Source: Margaritispora aquatica (lineage: Eukaryota > Ascomycota > Leotiomycetes > Helotiales > Discinellaceae). From it: DNA of 64,000 bases. A program made the position numbers and the translations under genes. The notes below the pieces were generated by a model that was given only the letters and a program-made list of their open reading frames with translations, did no database searches and had not been told where the DNA came from. Shown here piece after piece: positions 1 to 12,515 of the stretch; positions within the stretch are counted from its first letter, which is position 1; each line of letters opens with the position of its first letter. The stretch is taken from assembly GCA_007644065.1 (NCBI GenBank), contig VJWN01000007.1, forward strand, positions 2,882,167-2,946,166, read 5' to 3'.

Positions 1-257
1 TCTTGGATAGCGAGGTCACAATAGGCCATACGGGGCCCTTCATGCAGAGTCTACATGGAGCTTTCAAAGCGTTGCTGCAGGAAAAAGACCCAATTGCGCT
101 CTTATTGCTGTATCTATGGTATTCTAAAGCAGGAAAGGGTGTTTGGTGGATTACGGCGAGAGCTAGAGTGGAATGTCCCTCTATCTGCTTGTATCTTCAG
201 CATTACCACAGAGACCACGATGCAATACATGCTATCCTACAAGGAAAGAATACTTAA
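1..257 (+). CDS. C-terminal end of a Zn2Cys6-type transcription factor (5' part outside window)
   Basis: The first 257 bases hold an open frame that runs in from the left edge and stops at 255-257. The residues resemble the C-terminal tail of fungal Zn(II)2Cys6 regulators: a hydrophobic helix (IALLLLYLWYSKAG), then a Trp-Trp pair in VWWITARARVEC, then an ICLYLQHYH segment. In that family these form the last helices of the C-terminal regulatory region. The DNA-binding cluster would lie upstream, outside the window, so the class is inferred from the tail alone. No ATG is claimed. The gene converges on the secreted protein on the opposite strand. Confidence 0.6.
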   Translation, partial: LDSEVTIGHTGPFMQSLHGAFKALLQEKDPIALLLLYLWYSKAGKGVWWITARARVECPSICLYLQHYHRDHDAIHAILQGKNT

Positions 258-508
258 GCGAATGCATAGACAAACACACCCGCACACCTCATTGTGTAGA
301 TAAAAATGACGTATTGAAATCAGAAATTCTTTCTCGTCATCTCTTTTTGGTTTGTGAATTACAGTAACACATTTACAGCGCTGACCTATATGGATCCATT
401 TTCTATGACAACTCGCAAGAAGGTGACAAATCGCTCTAGTTTCGATTCTCAAAGCAACGAGAAAAACCACATGTTACAAAATCCAACAACTATCTCCCTT
501 TCATATCT

Positions 509-1127
509 TCAATCGCTCTCACTCCAATCGTTCACATTTCCACACCTCGAGTACCTCGTAATGATATTATACGTATGCGTCGCATCATAGCACTGACCAT
601 AGCTAGGAGCCTGCTCCGGCCCACAGCGATTCCTGATCGCCTCAGCCATAACAGCCAAACCGCCCAGACGCAATCCGGAGACTTCATACTCGGCCTTTGT
701 TTCTCACTGTCAGCATATTTCTACTACAAAGCTGGGATGTCGGGGAACGGGGACTACATACATCGTTACACAGATAAATGCCAGCACCTTCGACGCAGGC
801 GATTCGACTGCACGACCGTGGTCCTTGCGAGATGACATCGTTTGGGTGTTTGTTGAGAACGTCAACTGCCATTCGAACGGTGCGGTATTTGGCTGGTTTG
901 GCGTCTTTCCAGTCTGGGCCTGTGGGCAAGCAAATTGGGTCCTGTTTGATGTTAGTTAGTGGGAGGCAGAGTTTGGTGAAGAGAGAGTGGATTGCAGGAA
1001 TACATACTTGGTACCATTTCTCGCGCGCAGAGAGTGTTTGGCGAGATGCAAGTGCTTGGTTGATGGGACTTGCGAAGATCTGCAAGACCACAGTCGCAGT
1101 AATGACGATGAGAAAGTTTAGATGCAT
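509..1127 (-). CDS. Small secreted cysteine-containing protein (161 aa, 3 exons)
   Basis: Exons are 1008-1127, 762-941 and 509-694. The introns (66 and 67 nt) have GTATGT donors and CTAAC/CTGAC branch sites. The first intron is a multiple of three without a stop, so it can be misread as coding. The chosen ATG at 1127 opens a clean signal peptide (MHLNFLIVITATVVLQIFAS); the frame upstream of it has no ATG. The mature protein has about seven Cys, including RSCSRIACVEGAGIYLCND and a YGQCYDATHTYNIITRYSRC tail. This pattern recurs in unnamed fungal secreted proteins (C-x-R-[IV]-[AS]-C ... I[YW]LCND ... C). No enzymatic function is known to me. An extracellular or effector-like role is an inference from size, signal peptide and Cys content. 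Confidence 0.8.
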
Positions 1128-1566
1128 GTTTATCGTTGTAATTTGGTTCTTGGTGAAGTGAGAAAGATGTGTATATTGCAAGTGTCCTGCGTTCTGCTAT
1201 CTTTGTTGACTTGAAACTGTTGGAGAATGTTTAGAGATTGTCATGGTAGGGCAGGAAGACGGCATTATATAATACTAAAGAAGGCTGTCTTATTGTCATC
1301 ATGCAAAGTGCATTAATTGAGACAGGACTATTGATGTTGATGGTTCACAACAATGATGTGATCGCGACAGTCAAAGGACGATTCTCATTGTCTCATGATC
1401 AAAGGACCTATATGATTCAAGTTCTTTCGAGATACTTCGCCACGATCTAATTCTAGCATTCCTTTCAACTTATTGTATGAAAGCTTTATAATTGGACTTG
1501 AAATCTGAACAATTCTAGCCCAGTGTAAAATTTGGGCTTGAGTAAGCGATGTCGTCGGTTTTTTGG
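1128..1566. other. Intergenic, promoter side of the secreted protein gene
   Basis: About 440 bases with no supported gene on either strand. It should contain the promoter of the secreted protein gene, but I see no distinctive element. Confidence 0.5.
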
Positions 1567-2042
1567 ATGAGAAGTGTATATAATAGGATTTATATCAGTA
1601 CAGTATATTAGTGCTATCATTGGCTAAATCACTTAAGCTAGCTATAACATATATTCCATCTAGATTAGTTGTACCTGAGTTTGCGTATATTAAACTAGTA
1701 CCTAATAAAATAAAACATGAACTTAAAACACCCAGTAAAAAATAAGTCAGACCTCCCGAAGTGGCTTTTTCGGAGTTTCTATATAACGTGCTTAATAAAT
1801 ACAACCCGTATCTCTGTAGCTCTATACTTAAGAATATAGAAACCATGTCACTCGTGGATACTAAGAAAGTTGCACCTGTTACAATAAATAACAAAATTAG
1901 AGTTCTCCTTCGATTTTGAGATGAATAATTTGAACTGAGTTCTGTTAGAATTAAGAAATATACAGTTCAGCATGATATTTACTTTTTGAATTCGTCGGTG
2001 AAGATACTCCTGTAAGAATATGTAGGACAGATAAACTTTCAA
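1567..2042 (-). pseudogene. nad2: Nuclear copy of a mitochondrial nad2 fragment (NUMT)
   Basis: The minus strand encodes an internal piece of NADH dehydrogenase subunit 2. Recognisable motifs are [57 protein letters not shown] and [15 protein letters not shown]. At 1595-1597 the nuclear code reads TGA, and mitochondrial code 4 reads Trp there. The frame then continues as Y-K-S-Y-Y-I-H-F-S, as in fungal ND2, so the insert is of mitochondrial origin. Bases from about 1960 to 2042 are probably mtDNA too but need a one-base shift, so that border is uncertain. The stretch is AT-rich and has neither gene end. It cannot make a functional subunit in the nucleus. Confidence 0.85.
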
Positions 2043-2145
2043 CGGTGCTATTTAAAGGAAATTTAATCAGCATTTCTCAGAACATGGATCAACGAGTACA
2101 TACGCCTGAACCTTGTCTCCCAAGCGGACTCAGCTCTCCATAGAA

Positions 2146-3031
2146 CTAAGCTTTCAAGTGCCACTTGTTTGCATTGTTAGTGATTATGTTTGGAATCGCT
2201 ATGGGGCCAGTACTTCGCTGAGTGATATTCTGTATCCCTGAGCCTGGGAAAAGATGAGATATACTGTCATTCATTTCGTTTCCATCATTGCTGCCATTTT
2301 GTTGGATTTGGTGTTTTTGCAATACTCTGCGATATGCTTGAGAAGAGACAGCAATATCGTCGAAGTCAAATACCTCGTCCCCTATGGTGGAGTGAATCTC
2401 GTGTGTATTCCTATGGCTTGGTGAAATTGTCGCAATTTCGTTCCTGACACTGGCGATCAAGCTTTTCACCTGAGAACTCTTTTCACGTCGGTAAGTTTTC
2501 ATCGTCGCTTTGCTTCAATAATGTTAGCGACTGCATCTCACAATGTGACATTAGACTTCAAGATCGCTGCCTTACCTTTGCAAAGAAGTCAAAAGAAGAT
2601 TCAATGACATCAGGACACCTCGCAAGTTATTTCTTACTATCGTAATCTCGGATTCTTTCCACACACTGTTGAACTTGGAAGTGATCGTTGGTTGATTGAA
2701 GTCATCAGCATCATCGATGCCCGTCTTCAACAACGCTTCCTTCAGGACAGAGAATAAAATGCTACAAGTGCCTAGAACAACTTGGAAATCCTCAAGGTAC
2801 CAAGTTTCCACAAACGATTCTCCCTGTCCTTGAGTTGACGATGAGGAAGAGAACACATCCTGGATCTGCAGAAGAGCTAGCTACACGAATACTAGAACAT
2901 TCGAGTCGTAGGGTCGATATGGACAGGTCTGCGACTTGATATTTAGAGATAAAATCACTGCATTTCTGTATTGTGAGGATAGAGGGCCCAATGATTGCGA
3001 GTGTACTTGCAATTATAGATAGCGGATCCAT
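2146..3031 (-). pseudogene. STAND/NLR-type N-terminal domain gene broken by a 4-bp duplication
   Basis: The ATG at 3031 opens MDPLSIIASTLAIIGPSI, the usual start of the fungal N-terminal domain found on STAND/NACHT and related proteins. It continues with LSISTLRLECSSIRVA, then shifts frame at AGCTAGCT (2875-2882). Dropping one AGCT unit restores the expected VALLQIQDVF and the helix VVLGTCSILFSVLKEALLKT. A 63-nt intron (2513-2575) joins LLLTSLQ to the last exon, which ends at 2146. There is no NACHT or repeat domain downstream, so it was a stand-alone domain protein of about 270 aa. The frameshift suggests a pseudogene. A sequencing error or an unusual splice is the alternative. Confidence 0.65.
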
Positions 3032-3897
3032 CCTGGAACGAGTTCGAGTCGAAGTGGACTCGGTTCGGAAACTAAGAGGAATACCATCAGAATAAAACAC
3101 ACGTTGATCCAGGCACCAAGATGGGGCTGTGTTGTTGGACAAACAACAAACATTGCGGGATTGTGCATATCGTACGACTTATTGAGGCAACCTCTTCTCT
3201 CTAGCGATCTTATCTAATGCTAAGCGGATACATCTTGTATGAGCGACTGAAAGACTTCAATCTCAGAACTTTGTTATCTTCATTTCATGGATATAGACGT
3301 GATACGGCTTTGACATGTCGTCAATTGATGTAAAATCTCGATTGGATTTGCTCATAACATGTCACGTCATAGCAATAAGCGAGTACTTGATAATATCTCA
3401 ATACAAATCCACCCAAACTCAGCGCACAAATCAATGGCCTGAATTGGAATTGGAGCTGGACCACAGTAACTTAAAGTTACACATACCCCTGTTATACTCA
3501 AACTGAATAATCGGCCCATCACTAGGACGTTATCCAATCTTGATACTGGTACCAGCTTGCTCATTCCTGGAGAACAAAGCGAGCTTCATTGGTTGGACTG
3601 TATGTTCGTGGTAGCGATCTCCTACCCAGTGACAAAATCAATGCCTTGCATGTCGTGGATGTAGACTGGGTATGGACACCTGGCAGAGGGACAAACGGTT
3701 AGCTTTTGGTAGACAAGTGGCGGGGTCAAGGGTGATGGGGTGGTAGATAGATGAGCGGTGGATAAGGGGAAGCGAAGGGGCACAATCCTTCCGTCTCCCT
3801 ACATTCGAAATCAGAGAGTGTGTTGTGTTCACGACATGTATAAATTGAGTTGTACATTCGAGAGGTTCAAAAACTATCATTAAACTCGCTCGAGGCA
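3032..3897. other. Intergenic between STAND-domain gene and G-patch gene
   Basis: About 870 bases. I see no gene. It should hold the promoter of the STAND-domain gene and the 3' UTR of the G-patch gene, both on the minus strand. Confidence 0.5.
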
Positions 3898-6091
3898 TTA
3901 ATCATCATCATCGCTATCATCGCCAAAAATCGCTTTGAACACCGCCTCCCCTGCCTTCTGCCCTTCTAATGCATCGTTCCTCTCAGCATCAATTACGATT
4001 TCAACTGCTTTCTCAACGACCACATCATCAGCTTCTAGTTCTGGCTCCACCGGCGCCGGCACTGGTGTTTTAGTGCCAGGCGTATAATCATAAGCCTGCC
4101 TCATCATATCGTCAATCGCAGTCTTCGATACCAAATCCGGCGCCTTCCTCATCTCGCTACCTTCATCCCCATGCTCCGTAGTTCCAGGCTGCACATGAGC
4201 AGGCGGCTTCACATTGAACCGCTTACATAGCAAACGTGTAGGATACCAATCCGACGTCGTCCTCGTCAGCGGACCATACATACCCAGCTTCGCAGCTTGC
4301 TCGGCAGGATTCTCTAGTTTGGCGGCGGGTTTGTGGAGGAGTGGTACGATAGTAGAGTCTGGCCCGTCAGATGCAAGTTTTGGTGCCGTTGTAGACGATG
4401 TAAACCGAGTAGCCATCATCCCAGACATCGGTTTGAATATCTGAGCGCAATTGGCGAATTCGCGTAGCTCCTTTAGCCAGTCATCTCTTGAAATCCCAGG
4501 CGCTCGTGGTGGCAGACTTGGGAGAATTCCAGATTGATTCTCCAGATATGCTCTATATCTGCTTCGTTTTGCTTCATCTTCACCATAAGGCATAAAACCA
4601 CTGGCACCACGACTCAGAGCTGCGTCTGCTGTGTATTTGTCAACTTTCGGAATTTGAGCTATGAGCTCTTTCTCTCGCTCTTCCTCAGTCATGCTGTAGC
4701 CTTTAGGTATTTCGCCTAATGCCGCAGGAAGGTTTGTCTTTCCTGATGCTGATGCCAATCTCTCTCTTGCTGCTGGCGTGAGAAAATCAAACACTGATTT
4801 CCCTGGTAGTGCGGCCTCTCCAAGAATCGAGGCACGAGATTTTGGGTTTAGTTGTGATGCTTTTGCAGCAGCTGCAGTGGATAAGTATACTGATGTAGAC
4901 CCTATCTTTGGTTGCTTCGATGACACCCATCCTTTTGGTATCTTTGGAGGGGCATAATTCCCTGCTGATTGAATAACCGACGAGAACTCGTCTTTTGAAC
5001 TTAAAACAAATCCATCTAGAGGCAATCGACCGTCGTGACATTTCCGGAAACTGACTGAAGATTTAGCCAAAGCTGCTTTTTTGGATATAAAGACTGGTTT
5101 AGATCTCAAGGATGGGTTCGCTGATCCATTAAGGGGTTTTTTCTTCTTCTTGTCGCCGCCTATTACTCGATTGTAGGATATTTTTGGTCCTATCTCGTAA
5201 GGATCCTCATCATCGGATCCAGTATCATTGAGTATGCCAATACCAATGCCACCACGAACCGCTTTCTTCTTTTTTGGAACTTTAGGTGCTAGAAAATGCC
5301 CGTCGCCTATATCATCATCGTCTGATTTTACAGCTTCTGGTGCAGATATTTGGGCAGATAGTTTGGCCTCGCCATCAAAGCCAAGGCCTTTATGGTCATT
5401 CTTCCTTACAAACCTGATCATATGGGTATTCTCAGGAGCGAAGAGGTGCTCCGAGGTAGCATCTCCAGGTCTTTCCACGCCATCCAGACGTGCTTTACGC
5501 CGCACCTTAGGACCAACTCCTTGTCCTTCTTTCCAGCCCATTTTCTTCAACAGTTTCATGCCAACAGTCTCCCCCTCTATCCGAAAGAGATCAATGAATG
5601 CCCCACGCCTGGTCGCATCTTCTTCTGTAGACCCGAGTCCCGCGAAGCCTTCAGCAGTCTGCACTCTTTTAGCATCTTCTGCGTCCGCGATGTCTTCCTC
5701 ATCCATAAAATCCTCTGGCCGTTGTTGAGCAGTCTTGGGTTCATCTTTCTTTCGATTGGTCCGAGATGATACAAATGTAGAAGGCGTCCATCCTTCTTTC
5801 GACCCTACAGTATTGTAGTATCTGGGAATGGTTTAGCTACTATCCTCTATCCTTAAGCTTGAGTATAACTAGGACAAGTACTTACCCAGCACTGAATCCG
5901 CCTGTGAAAGCTCCATGAAGGCGTTTTAACCCCCTCTCATCCCTCACCTCTTGCTTCCATATTGGCACATATGATCCATCGTCACGAACATCTGGGTCTC
6001 TAGGTGGCAAAGGTGTGCCAAAAAGAACAAACGGTGATTGCTGAGCCTGGAGATCCGATTCGAATGTCGCACGAGAACGCTTGATCGACAT
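3898..6091 (-). CDS. G-patch domain protein, GPATCH1/TGH family (709 aa)
   Basis: Two exons, 5886-6091 and 3898-5821, with a 64-nt intron (GTAAGT...CCCAG). The N-terminus has the conserved DUF1604-type block: [20 protein letters not shown], then [20 protein letters not shown]. The G-patch lies at about residues 156-176, with glycines spaced as in [18 protein letters not shown]. Basic Lys stretches ([17 protein letters not shown]) suggest nuclear import. The C-terminus is acidic (DDSDDDD). In other eukaryotes members associate with the spliceosome and activate DEAH helicases. The role here is inferred from family. The promoter region of about 2 kb is shared with the divergent KIN1-type kinase. 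Confidence 0.9.
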
Positions 6092-8090
6092 ATCGGATGA
6101 AGAAAGGGCAACTCCCCGTCTTCAAATAATGAGGTCTAGATAAAGAGCATTCGAGCGTTTCGGATATTCTATCGCGTGGGTACGATTACTCAGATCTTGA
6201 TTGCTTCACGAATCCTGAATTCTGGAGTTTAATTCTGAAGTCTTCGGGTAATTCCATTCCATAATTCTGAGAAGGCTACCTCATTCGATGTCACCGATTG
6301 ACAATGTTCAGCCTCGTTTGAGGTGAGTAATGTAATTGGCTTACAAGCGCTTGATGGTTCTGTAAGCTATAAGCGCTATTTCAATTAAGCGCGGTATTTT
6401 CCGGGAAGAGTTCCATTCCAGTTCTGCTTTCGGCTTCGGCTGGATGAGATTCTCCAGTCTCGAGACATTTCTGCCGCTTCCAAAGCGTAAAGATGGAAGA
6501 TGACTTCAATTGTCTCAAATAACCAGTTTCTAATTATCAAATCGAAGATTAAACTGGGGTTGTCTGCACAGATACCTAGTCTCATAAATAGCTCATAAAT
6601 AGCATCTACACGGTCGGCTGAACTGACACATGCCAATGCTGCTGTGGGATTTGCTTGTTTGTGTCAAAACGGTTCAGCAAGCAAGTGGTGGAAGGTCATT
6701 TTTACCCCTCGGACACCAGGACTCGTGTAACTCTGTGGATCAAAGTCCTCCAAGTTGCATTGTTTGAAGACGCACTGAGCTTACCTGTTCCGCTGACATG
6801 ACTGCATCGTTCTCGACTGGCTAATAACGGTAACAACAAATAACCACTGAGTAATGAATAACGAATAATAAATAGCCTCATTAGCTGCCACTGCCACTGC
6901 CACCGCCAGAAAGTGCTGTTTCTAATTGTCTTGACCAAGACACTCAAAGTCAACGTCCAGTGGTATTGTTAGTTTGGAAAGATTCGGATGTGCTACTGTA
7001 TCACCTCACACATATCGTGATGTACCTTATATACCTCAGTTGACGGAAGTGAAGTGAATACACTCGTACTCGCACATGAATCGCCAAATTCGGAATTGTT
7101 CATATGACAGATCTGTATCTGTACCTGATCATCGAACCCTAACTTTTTAACTTTTAGTCCGTAGTTCATCCAAAATTTGGCCTAAGAATTACCTCGGTGG
7201 TCTCGACCAGACGGGATTGTCCACTCTACAAGTGGAAGTACTTGTACAGATAATCTAATTCTAAAATCAATAAAATAAAATAAAAAAGCTACCGGTCCTT
7301 GTCTTTAGGCCTGCTTGGACCCAACTTTTGTGGAAGTCGGCTGTGTGAAGCACCTCATCGTCATGAATGAATATGTCCTCCTCATATTCACAACTTTTGT
7401 TTTTCCGTTGCTAGTTGACTCGGAATCTGCTTCTTTTTGTGTCTCTGTCTCTCGGATAAGTTCAGCTCAGACAATTCGAAATCCCTTCGTCCTATTTCCT
7501 GCCTTCTGGCTCTTCCTGCCAACGAATTTGCCAGGCTGGTTTGGTTTGGTGTTATCGAAAGGGCCCCAAGCTTTCCTAATCGCGGGGTGCTGCATCCAGT
7601 CCAGTCCAGTCCAGCTGTGTCTGCCCAACCCGAACACCTGCTTGCCTTGCCTGCTTGTTGATCTTCTTGTACTCACTTTGTTGCTGACCCCAAACTTCTC
7701 CTGGTTTTTTACACCTGTGTCAATCATTTGGGGGCATTCTAATCCGCTGTCCTCTTGCATCACCTGCACAGCCATATATTACACAAGAAGAATTGCAAAG
7801 CATTCATTCACATCAACAATCGCAATCAGAATTCCCTCGAGGCTACCTCACTGATCCATCGTGAACGCCAGAAAGAAAGAAAAGAGCGCACTGTTATCGC
7901 ATCCCCTCTGTCCAAGGTGCTCTTAGGATACAAACCCATCCTTACAATCCTATTGCACTTCTACGACTCTTTTGGTATAATCCGACTACTTTGACAGTAT
8001 TGTTTGCCTTCATTTGCTCGGTGTCGCTTAAAGTTTATCGCCAGCGCGGTAGATCAATCCTTCCAGGTCCGCCTGCTGATTCCAAGAAGC
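6092..8090. other. Divergent intergenic region between G-patch gene and KIN1
   Basis: About 2 kb with no convincing exon. The part next to the kinase (from about 7300) is pyrimidine-rich, with short tandem runs such as CCAGT x4 near 7596-7615. It probably contains a long 5' leader for the kinase. Short ORFs here lack recognisable protein features. Confidence 0.5.
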
Positions 8091-11000
8091 ATGGCAACCA
8101 CTGCTACTCCAACCCAACTTGACCGATCCTCTTCAAGACGGCATCACCATCAATCGTCCACCTCGACCACACCCTCTAGGTCGCAATCAAACAGAGCTCC
8201 TCCACCTAGCCCTTCGCGGACCACAACACACCACCGGACAAGTTCGCGTCATAAGGAGGAGATCGAGAATGAATCTGCGAATGTAGTACACTCACGAAGA
8301 AGCTCAAGAGACGAACCAGGAAGGAGCGCGCATCGGTCTCAGCATAGTCGATACGCGGCAGATATGGCGACAACCGCGAACAATGGTGGTGGACCAGCTC
8401 CAGTGGTCACCGCACAGGAAACAAGGCAACCTGGTAAAAGTAAATACAGAACCATGATTCCTGCGTCTACAGGCAATTATATTCTTGGGAAAACAATTGG
8501 AGCTGGTAGTATGGGGAAGGTCAAATTGGCGAGGAAAGCTGAAGGAGGGGAACAGGTAATAACACCTCGTGTTTCTCGCTTTTGAATGCTCTAAAGGAGG
8601 CAAAGGATGCTAACACTTTTACCAAACAGGTTGCCGTTAAAATCGTGCCCCGAGGTTCGACTGAAGACAATCATAATCAAAGTCGAGCGGATAGGGAACG
8701 TGCAGAGATCTCAAAGGAGGTTCGCACTGCACGAGAGGTGGCAATTGTCACTCTTTTGGAACATCCATACATCTGTGCTATGCGAGACGCTCTCAGGACT
8801 ACTCACCACTGGTATATGCTCTTTGAATATGTCAACGGTGGTCAAATGCTGGATTATATCATTTCGCATGGCAGATTGAAGGAAAAGCAGGCCAGGAAGT
8901 TCAGCAGACAAATCGCAAGCGCGTTGGATTATTGTCATCGGAATAGCATAGTGCATCGGGACCTAAAGATTGAGAATATTCTCATTAGCAAGACTGGCGA
9001 CATCAAGATTATCGATTTCGGTCTCAGCAACTTGTTTGCTCCACGAAGTCATCTAAAGACATTTTGCGGGAGTTTATACTTTGCAGCCCCAGAACTACTA
9101 CAGGCGAAGCAATACCTGGGTCCCGAAGTAGATGTGTGGAGTTTTGGCATTGTTTTATATGTCTTGGTCTGTGGAAAGGTGCCATTTGACGATCAGAGCA
9201 TGCCAGCGCTCCATGCTAAGATCAAGAAAGGCATCGTTGATTACCCAAATTGGTTATCACCAGGTACGTCCGAATCTTTGGGTAGAGAATTCATTGCTAA
9301 CCATCTATCAGAATGCAAGGATCTCATCGGTCGCATGCTTGTGACTGATCCAAAGCAACGTGCAAGCTTACAGGATATCATGTGCCACCCTTGGATGATC
9401 AAAGGGTTTGGAGCGCCGCCTGAGAACTATTTACCAGCACGTGAACCTTTACAGCTCCCCTTGGACCCAATGGTTGTACAGGCTATGACTGGTTTTGACT
9501 TTGGCTCCCCAGAGACGATACAAGCACAGCTAACCGAGGTTCTGGATTCCCCCGACTATCATCGAGCTGTGAAACTGGCAATGAGTGAGCGAAAAAACCA
9601 AGCAGCACCAGTTCAAGATCCGGAGAAGAAGAGGGGTGTCTTCGATTTTTATAAGAGAAGAAATTCCTCAAATAGTCGCGACACGCTCACTGGAGGGCCT
9701 AGCAAAGAGGCTTTGGCACTTGGAGTTGATCCTCTTAATGCTTTCCACCCTCTGATTTCAGTCTACTACCTAGTTAGAGAAAAGCAAGAGCGTGAGCGTG
9801 CTCTTGCAAACCCAGGGCCTGCAAGCATACCTCGTGTTCCAGGAGAAGCACCTCTCCAGCTGCCAGATCTAGTGGCGCCTAAGGCAGCACACACCAATGC
9901 GGGTGCTTATGAAATGCCAGGAGAGAAGCCAACAGGAGGCAGGTCCAGGCCAAGAGCTCGAACGCATGGCGAGGATGAGATTGTTGTGAATATGCAGAAT
10001 CTCAAGATCCCACCTGCTAGCACACCGACATCACCTGCAATCATAGAACCCCCAACAGAGCATGGGCACACTCGTAAAGAAAGTGCTGCTTCGAGTCTCC
10101 TGAGACGATTCAGCACCAGGCGACGCAAAGAGCCAGCTGAGAAGTCGCATCCTCCAATGGTCCATCTTCAATCTCCCCACGAGCCGAGCACTTTGAGGAA
10201 AAGCTTCAGCGTTCGAAGGACTCGTGAACGAGATACTGACGGCCCTCCATCTTCAATGCTACGTTCTGGAAGTAGCCAGCCACAGCACAGTGATCTGCTT
10301 AGTCCCCAGAGGACACCAGAAACAAGAAGCGCCAAACCTTTGGGACGATCAACAAGTGTCAGTTCAGCGGAAAACAGAAGAAAAGAGAATCGTCGTGGGC
10401 AAACAGAGCAGCCTCCTACACCACGTGTAACATACCATGAACCACCACCAACAAGCGGATCTGATAGATCAGCCACAAATGAGAAAGCTCGGGACGGCTC
10501 GCCTAAGAAGAATTCCCTGAACCCCCGGTCTGCTACTATGAGGGCGAAATCACTGGGACATGCTCGCAGGGAAAGCATTCAAGCACGGCGGGCACGAAGA
10601 GAAGAGGCACGAGAGGCGAATCTACCTGAGGAGACAGATGGGGAGCTGGGGAACGCAAGTGGCATGTCTAATGAGCGCATTGACAATGGCGGCGAAAGTG
10701 TCAAGCCTGTCTTCTTGAAGGGACTTTTCAGTGTCTCGACAACATCGACAAAGCCAGTACCTGCCATATGTGCGGATATTATCAGGGTTCTCCGACAACT
10801 TGGGATTGAGTATACCGAAATCAGGAACGGATTCAGTTGCCGTCATACACCATCAATTGATTTGAAGAAGGTTACCGATTTACCACCAAGCAGCCATGGC
10901 GATCGTACCCCAGGTCACCGCAGGCGTATCAGCTTTGGCGGATTTATGGGTGGCAATAACGATAGAGATCGGGAAGATTTCAGAGATGCGGCACGGTCTC

Positions 11001-11296
11001 CTCAGGCTCCAAGGACGCCTGCTCGGGGTGGGGACAATTCTTACACCAATTCGGATGCTTCCGACGAGAGCGTTACCAGAGATCACCACCGCGGAGGTTC
11101 TTCCGCACGGGCTGTCGGGGAGACTAGTACCCATGTGCAAAGTGAGTTAGGAGGCAGCATGATTCTTGAGTTTGAGATCGTGATTGTCAAGATCCCTCTC
11201 GTGTCAATCCACGGTATTCAGTTTAAGAGACTTGCAGGAGGCACTTGGCAGTATAAGAACATGGCAGATCAGATATTGCGGGAACTTAGACTATGA
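8091..11296 (+). CDS. kin1: Ser/Thr protein kinase KIN1/KIN2 (MARK/PAR-1) family, with KA1 domain (1027 aa)
   Basis: Exons are 8091-8555, 8630-9263 and 9312-11296. The second intron (48 nt) is in frame and stop-free; its removal joins NWLSP to ECKDLIGRML as the kinase fold requires. The kinase domain spans about residues 128-395: Gly loop GKTIGAGSMGKVKLA, Lys in VAVKIV, catalytic HRDLKIENILI, IIDFGLSN, FCGSLYFAAPELL with the KIN1-type activation loop, and HPWMIKGF. A long Ser/Arg-rich disordered linker follows. The last 60 residues form a KA1 membrane-binding domain (MILEFEIVIVKIPLVSIHGI...LRELRL). Yeast Kin1/Kin2 act in polarity, exocytosis and septation at the cell cortex, so that role is expected. 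The start was chosen at the ATG in context AAGCATGG. Confidence 0.93.
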
Positions 11297-12474
11297 GACG
11301 AACCGAACATATGGAGCATTGGATAGTGAATTGGAGCTGGGGCGGATCTATAATACGAAAGGGATCAGGGATGGGTGGATGAACCGACGGTGGAAGGGGT
11401 AATACGCACGTGGGCACGCAACATACAAGAAATAGGGACGAATTTCCTTTGTTCTCAAACCAACATAAGCAGCGAGCATTATCATCACATTAAACACTGT
11501 TTGTCTGTTCGATAGCAGTTACGCTCGGCATCTCGCATCTCGACTCTCGAATTTCCCTTTGTTTCGTCTTTTCTGAGCGTATTACGGAGCTCGAGGGAGC
11601 AGGCAAGCGACTTTGTTTTATGTGTGTTTGTTTGTGTGTAGGATGGACTCTTGTCGACTTTTCACAATGCAGTGGGATACATGCATGGTCATCATTAGTT
11701 AGGTAGCCATGAAGAAAGCTCGAGGAAGGATGAAGAAATGGATGGATGGGGTTTATAGGCCATAAAATGCGATACTAATTGTAATCTGTGGGTTTGAGGT
11801 GTGTTGAGTTGCGTTGTGATGTGGTTTGATTGTCGTTTGCTTGAAATTTGTGTTTATCTGTAGGTAGGTTGCTTGGTCGTTTGCTTGTTCGTTGAAGCTG
11901 CAAGTGCAGTACAAGATGATCCCTTCGCTTTTGTCTGTGGCCCATCCATTCGAGTACGAGAAAGAATGATTCTGCGTCTGACTTTTGATCATGTTTTGTA
12001 TCACCTTGTCTTCGTTCCTCTGCTCCCTTTCTATTTCATCCTCTTGTCTGCATGTTTACACTGGACCTTAGGTTCTCAGTGCCAAGGTCTCTACTTACCT
12101 ACTTACCTAACTGCATGCACGCAAGCATGCACGCATGCAAACATATACACAAATCTCTCCTCATCGTCATTGTCATCAACTAAACTCAAGTTTGATGATA
12201 TCGTTTTGACACAACGAAGAGATTTCAAAACAGTAGCACATAATGTGCGACTAGGATGTATATGTAACATATTTTCGGTACATATTCTAAATATCGCCTT
12301 CATGTCGCGATAAGTCGTGATGATGTACTATGAGGTCGCTAGCTTGATGCAAGCAAAGTGGGATGGATGTACTTATGCATGGGATAAGGCACATAGAGAT
12401 GGGATGAACTTCGGGCTCCGAAGCCGATAAGCCTCACTTCCCCTTCCTACTCCCCCATATCTTTCACCTACAGT

Positions 12475-12515
<41 letters not shown>

